Assembly: GCF_003597395.2 (NCBI RefSeq)
Contig: NC_133769.1
Location: forward strand, 48,388,636-48,452,635
Length of the DNA: 64,000 nucleotides
Source: Chelonoidis abingdonii
Taxonomy: Eukaryota > Chordata > Testudines > Testudinidae
Reading direction: 5' to 3'
Shown: positions 58,641 to 64,000 of the stretch, piece after piece
Position numbering within the stretch: the first letter of the stretch is position 1
Layout of the letters: each line of letters begins with the position of its first letter
Program-made: the position numbers and the translations under genes
Notes under the pieces: generated by a model
Database searches by the model: none
Seen by the model: the letters and a program-made list of their open reading frames with translations, nothing else
What the model was told of the DNA's origin: nothing

Positions 58641-59650
58641 TAGGGGTCGGCAACCTATGGCATGTGTGCCAAAGACGGCACGCTGCTGCCTGAAGGAGTC
58701 CCAGCAGAGAAGTGGGGACAGGGCCTTGGAGAAGGAGGGTGGTGGTATAGGGGCATATCCCCTCCAGCCCCATGCTCTGACCCCACACACACACACCCCA
58801 ACCTTCTGCCCTATGCCCCCCCCCAGGCCCGTGCCCTGAGCCCCACACACACCCCAGGCCCCCAGTCCTCACTCTTGTACCCCCCCGCATCCCCAACCCC
58901 TCCACATGCTATGCACCCCTCGCATCCCCACCCCCACCCTGAGCACCAAATGGGAGCTGCCCAGGTAAGTGCCCCACACCCAAACCTTCTGCCCCAACCC
59001 TGAGCCCCCTCTCTCATTCTAGCTCCTGGCCAGACCCTTCACCTCCAGCCCTGTGCTCAGTGTACTCCAACTCTCAGCTCAGAGCAGAGAGAGGAAGAGA
59101 ATGGGCCAGAACCAGGGAGAAGGTAGGTACCCACTGTATGTAGGCAGGGCCAGGACCCCAGACTGGCAGCAGGCTGAGCGAGTCCAGCAGCTGGAATCCT
59201 GGCTGGCAGGAGCCAGCAGATGGAACCCCTGAGCAGCAGTGGGCTGAGCCGCTCAGCCCACTGCTGGTCTGGGATCCCGGCTGCTGGCCCTGCGCAGCCC
59301 GCTGCTGGTCTTGAGTTCTGGCTGCCGGACCCTTGCCTGCCGGGGTCCCGGCCACAGGCCCTGCTCAGCCCGCTGCCGGCCTAGGTGAACAGAACCCCAG
59401 ACCAGCAGTGGGCTAAGCAGGCCGGAGGCATAAGATCAGCATTTTAATTTAATTTTAAATGAAACTTCTTAAACATTTTGAAAACCTTGTTTATTTTACA
59501 ATACAACAATAGTTTAGTTATATAATATATAGACTTGTAGAGAGAGACCTTCTAAAAAACATTAAAATGTATGACTGGCACGTGAAACCTTAAATCAGAG
59601 TGAATAAATGAAGACTCGGCACACTACTTCTGAAAGGTTGCCGACCCCTG
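58641..59650. mobile_element. non-autonomous hAT element (CAGGGGTCGGCAACC type)
   Basis: 1,010 bp. Left end TAGGGGTCGGCAACC (first base presumably mutated from C) and right end, inward, CAGGGGTCGGCAACC. Flanks CTATACAC (58633-58640) and CTTTACAC (59651-59658) match at 7 of 8, the hAT duplication length. The interior has C-rich tracts, a (CA)n tract near 58788-58800, a 'gcccgctgctgg' G/C-rich region and an AT-rich right arm. No transposase. The 113-codon frames are spurious. Confidence 0.88.
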
Positions 59651-59819
59651 CTTTACACTTTAATCAAGGGTTTAAGTTTTATTCTGTAGTGTTTTTTTAA
59701 TTAAATTAAGGGTTTTGAGGGTTATTTGCTGGGAAAGTTCATCTCTCTGTTACAGCTGCTGCAAACCAAAAGGGGAAAAGAGGATGAGGAACAAAACCAC
59801 CAATTTCCGTAAATACTAA

Positions 59820-59890
59820 GGCCTCGACCCAGCAAAACATTTAAGCAAGTGCTTATCTTTAAGACCATGAGTAGTTTCACTAGAATAAGA
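59820..59890. repeat. half of an old palindromic repeat
   Basis: 'ccagcaaaacatttaagcaa' with 'agaccatgagtagtttcact' matches the left half of the family at 17716 and 45930. Confidence 0.45.
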
Positions 59891-59897
59891 CTTATTA

Positions 59898-60420
59898 GGG
59901 CTAGTCTACACTGGCAACGCTAAAGTTCTGCCGCAGCAGCACTTTAACATGCCTTGTGTGGTTGCGGCGCAGTGCTGGGCTCTCCCAGAACTCTTAAAAA
60001 AAACACCTCCAAGAGGGGTGTGGCTCCCAGCCAGGGGTTGCTCTAGGCATTTTGTCACCCCAAGCATGGCAGGCAGGCTGCCCTCAGTGGCAACCTGCAG
60101 GAGGTCCCTGGTCCCACAGATTTGGAGGCAGCCTGCAGGAGGTCCGCTGAAGCCACGGGACCAGCGGACCATCTGCAGGCACGCCGCCGAAGGAAACCTG
60201 CCTGCTGCCCTCGCAGCGACCAGCAGATCACCCCCCATGGCTTGGTGCCCCAAGCACGTGCTTGGCGTGCTAGTGCCTGGAGCCGCCTCTGCTCCCAGCA
60301 CTGAGGCACTGTCTACACTGGTGCTTTACAGCACTGAAACTTGCCACGCTCAGGGGCTGTTTTTTCACACCCCTGAGCCAGAAAGTTGCAGCGCTGAAAA
60401 GTGGCAGTGTAGATGAGCCC
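59898..60420. mobile_element. MITE (GGGCTWGTCTACACTG ends) carrying a nested hAT
   Basis: Ends GGGCTAGTCTACACTGGCA and, inward, GGGCTCATCTACACTGCCA; flanks TTA (59895-59897) and TAA (60421-60423) fit a TWA-type 3-bp duplication as in PIF/Harbinger elements. The core contains 'cacgctcaggggctgttttt' as in related turtle MITEs. Without the nested 60032-60291 element it is about 255 bp. Confidence 0.8.
60032..60291. mobile_element. short hAT element nested in a MITE, perfect TSD
   Basis: 260 bp, flanked by CTCCCAGC at 60024-60031 and 60292-60299. Ends CAGGGGTTGCTCTAGGCAT and, inward, CAGAGGCGGCTCCAGGCAC form imperfect TIRs. The interior has repeated 'ggcagcctgcaggaggtcc' type words. The 131 and 155 codon frames that span it are not genes. 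Confidence 0.9.
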
Positions 60421-60423
60421 TAA

Positions 60424-61155
60424 TGCCCAGAAACAGGGGGGAAAAAACAAAACAAAACACTGTATTCTCTGTATACATAATCTCACAGGTACACAAAAGG
60501 CTGAATTTCCTGCTCAGAACTGCATTTAACCATGTAAGGAAGTACAAAGTGGACAGAACAGGGGCTGAAAATCTGGCCCAGCATGTGTGGCTTTCTGATT
60601 GGGTAGCCATCTTCCTTAGGATATTTATGTAGCCTTGGTACCCACTATCTGTTGTAATAGTTTGCTGGGCTCAGATTTCATTTTCAAGATACAGTATATG
60701 GATTACATATATACATCCTTGGTTTGAAGATGATGTGATTTGGGTGTGGGTTTTTTTTTGCTAGCCTTTTAAAGTTCTCTCCAAGTGTACCCTACACGCT
60801 GGTACTGAAGCAATTAATTCCCTACCACCAGCCACCCCTTCTCCAAGGGGAGAGCAGAGGTGGGGAAGAGAAATGAATTTCTTTGCCATGTGTGTCTCTG
60901 CAGAAAGCATAGTAGAGCACTTAGAAGGGCTCAAAGGCATCTAGAGGAAAGGGGATCTGATAGTTTCCGGGTTCGCTCAGTAGCTGCCTCTGAAGTGTGC
61001 AGAGGGTTTCTATTAAGGCAAAGCTGTCTAGCAGGTTCCATACTTCATCCACCATCTCACAGCTGAGCCAACTGGGGCTCAGTGGGGAAAATGTTACAAA
61101 TGGGGAGGGGGAGTGGAGAAAGCCCTGTGGATTCAGCAGCTAAACAAAACAGGAC
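60424..61155. other. unassigned, no gene seen
   Basis: No coding domain or bounded repeat recognised. Confidence 0.4.
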
Positions 61156-61158
61156 TAA

Positions 61159-61454
61159 TGGCTTGTCGTCAGTGCTGCGTTAGCTCCAAGGTATAACTTA
61201 AATGTTGCCCCAACCTGATTTTCATCCACACCTCAAATCTCTAGCTCCAGTTAAATTGTGCTTTTAACTTGAATTAGTTGGACCATCTGTGTATGGGTTG
61301 AAGTTCCAGTGAAGATGCAACTATCCGGTACAGCTCCAGTTAGCATAACTCATCAGATGCTAATCCAGTCACTCGGAGCTGCTAACCCAATCATCTTATG
61401 TTTCCCAGTGTGGTTGCTCTCATGTGAGCTAAATGTTGCACTGAAGACAAGCCC
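61159..61454. mobile_element. MITE with GGCTTGTCTTCAGTGC ends, TSD TAA
   Basis: 296 bp. The left end TGGCTTGTCGTCAGTGC and the inward right end GGGCTTGTCTTCAGTGC continue to pair through 'gttagct/tttagct', about 27 bp. Flanks TAA at 61156-61158 and 61455-61457, the PIF/Harbinger-type target. No coding capacity. Confidence 0.8.
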
Positions 61455-61814
61455 TAAAATGAGTCTGCTGTTAGGGCTGCATCTCAAAGCCTGCACCACT
61501 TTGGATCCAGGCTAGAGTCTCCCTCTTTCACAGGATGCTGTGGAGATGTCCCATGATTGACTTGGGGACTGAAAATTGCTGCTGGCTGTAAGGATCTTCT
61601 TTTAGCGAGGAAATTCTGAGGAGTTTAGAGGAGAATATGGGGGTACCATTTTCCTCTGGCTTTGAGAAGTCCAGGTGATACACAGACACCTTTGATACCA
61701 CACTGTAGAGATAAGAAGTCATCTGCATGAGATGATTGGAGAGTAGTATGTATGCAGGTACTAAGGTACATCTGAAACAGAAACATTTGTAACAGCAATA
61801 AAATGGTGGATTCT
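61455..61814. other. unassigned
   Basis: No feature recognised. Confidence 0.4.
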
Positions 61815-63450
<1,636 letters not shown>

Positions 63451-64000
63451 TCAATATGAGCAGAAATTAAAACTGCAGGAATGCTCATAATCTGTGCTTT
63501 TATGAGACTTATTTTTTTATGTTGCTTTATTCAAACAAGCTATTTTGATCAAATAAATGCCCTGCTGCTAATTTGGAGCTGCATTTTGAAATGGTTATAG
63601 TGTAATAGTACTTCAGAATTTAAAGCTATATTTTGGCAAAGTACTGAATATTTTCAGTTATACCTGGAAAACTTAATTATAAGAGACTTAATTATTGGTA
63701 GAAAATCAGAATCTCCATCCTTTGGTAAAATTTGATACTCCTATGCCTAATTCCTGAATTAGGATGAAAAATCAGAATATCAAAATTTTTCTTAGAACAG
63801 AAAGTTCCAAAAAATTTTGATTTGGAAATGTCAAACCATCTCATTTTGGCTCAGTCTGACATTGAACTGCATCCAACTGAGCTGCTGTGGTGCCTTATAG
63901 GAATGGTAGTTTAGATGCCTCTGTTATGCTGGCAGACCAGGTTCCAGCTCATGCCAGAGCCCCAGGCCAATTAGATCAAAGTGATTGTTAAATTTATATG
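63451..64000. other. unassigned to window end
   Basis: AT-rich, no feature recognised. Confidence 0.4.

Noticed and set aside
58657..59003. Pro/His-rich frames near a (CA)n tract
   Set aside because: Inside the hAT element bounded by 58641-59650; compositional.
59906..60416. 131-codon minus and 155-codon plus frames
   Set aside because: They span the junctions of a nested hAT and its host MITE.

Overview
The window is vertebrate nuclear DNA, most likely from a turtle or tortoise. The evidence is the repeat content, recognised from memory and from motifs in the sequence: several chelonian-type CR1 LINE subfamilies, a retroviral-type LTR family with TGTCATAAACAG / TGACA-type ends, many non-autonomous hAT elements with GC-rich C/A-tract interiors, and TIR elements whose ends carry GTCTACACT. 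There are no operons, no bacterial features and no long host open reading frames. The longest open frames (about 100 to 240 codons) lie in GC-rich repeats, in a gap of Ns or in poly(A), or are recognisable transposon debris. I could not support any complete host gene, tRNA, rRNA or CRISPR array. The window behaves like an intergenic or long-intron region.

Layout. 0-5 kb: a possible old LTR at the left edge, a well-delimited LTR (2100-3420) carrying a fold-back retroposon, and a probable antisense LTR (3.73-4.16 kb). 5-7.5 kb: a Ty3/gypsy-like element with LTR, primer-site candidate, Q-rich gag remnant, GC-rich insertions and a second partial LTR. 9.3-11.4 kb: an antisense LTR followed by a GC-rich block holding a cleanly bounded hAT element (10508-11365). 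13.6-17.5 kb: antisense CR1 tails and GC-rich repeats. 19-27 kb: a solo LTR, three CR1 fragments, one long damaged CR1 with endonuclease and reverse transcriptase remnants (21.6-24.7 kb), and a GC-rich repeat. 30.7-35.9 kb: the same LTR family in antisense, three DNA transposons (32.3, 34.2, 35.4 kb) and a 100-N assembly gap (33482-33581). 36-41 kb: largely unassigned AT-rich sequence. 41-44.2 kb: CR1 tails, one split by a 1.09-kb TIR element. 46.4-50.1 kb: a Ty3/gypsy element in antisense whose reverse transcriptase block is inverted and whose integrase is interrupted by a GC-rich insertion. 52.2-54.6 kb: a three-level nest (CR1, then hAT, then LTR). 58.6-63.5 kb: two hAT elements, two MITEs, and a decayed larger DNA transposon containing a 249-nt near-pure poly(A).

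Nothing here works together as a pathway. The value of the window is its layered insertion history: several insertions have readable target-site duplications (TSDs) and can be put in relative order. No undescribed cellular system was found. The strongest oddities are the three-level nest, the fold-back retroposon, the inverted gypsy RT block, the body-less poly(A), and a TIR family with 3-bp TSDs that are not TWA, one member of which carries a possible Myb/SANT remnant.
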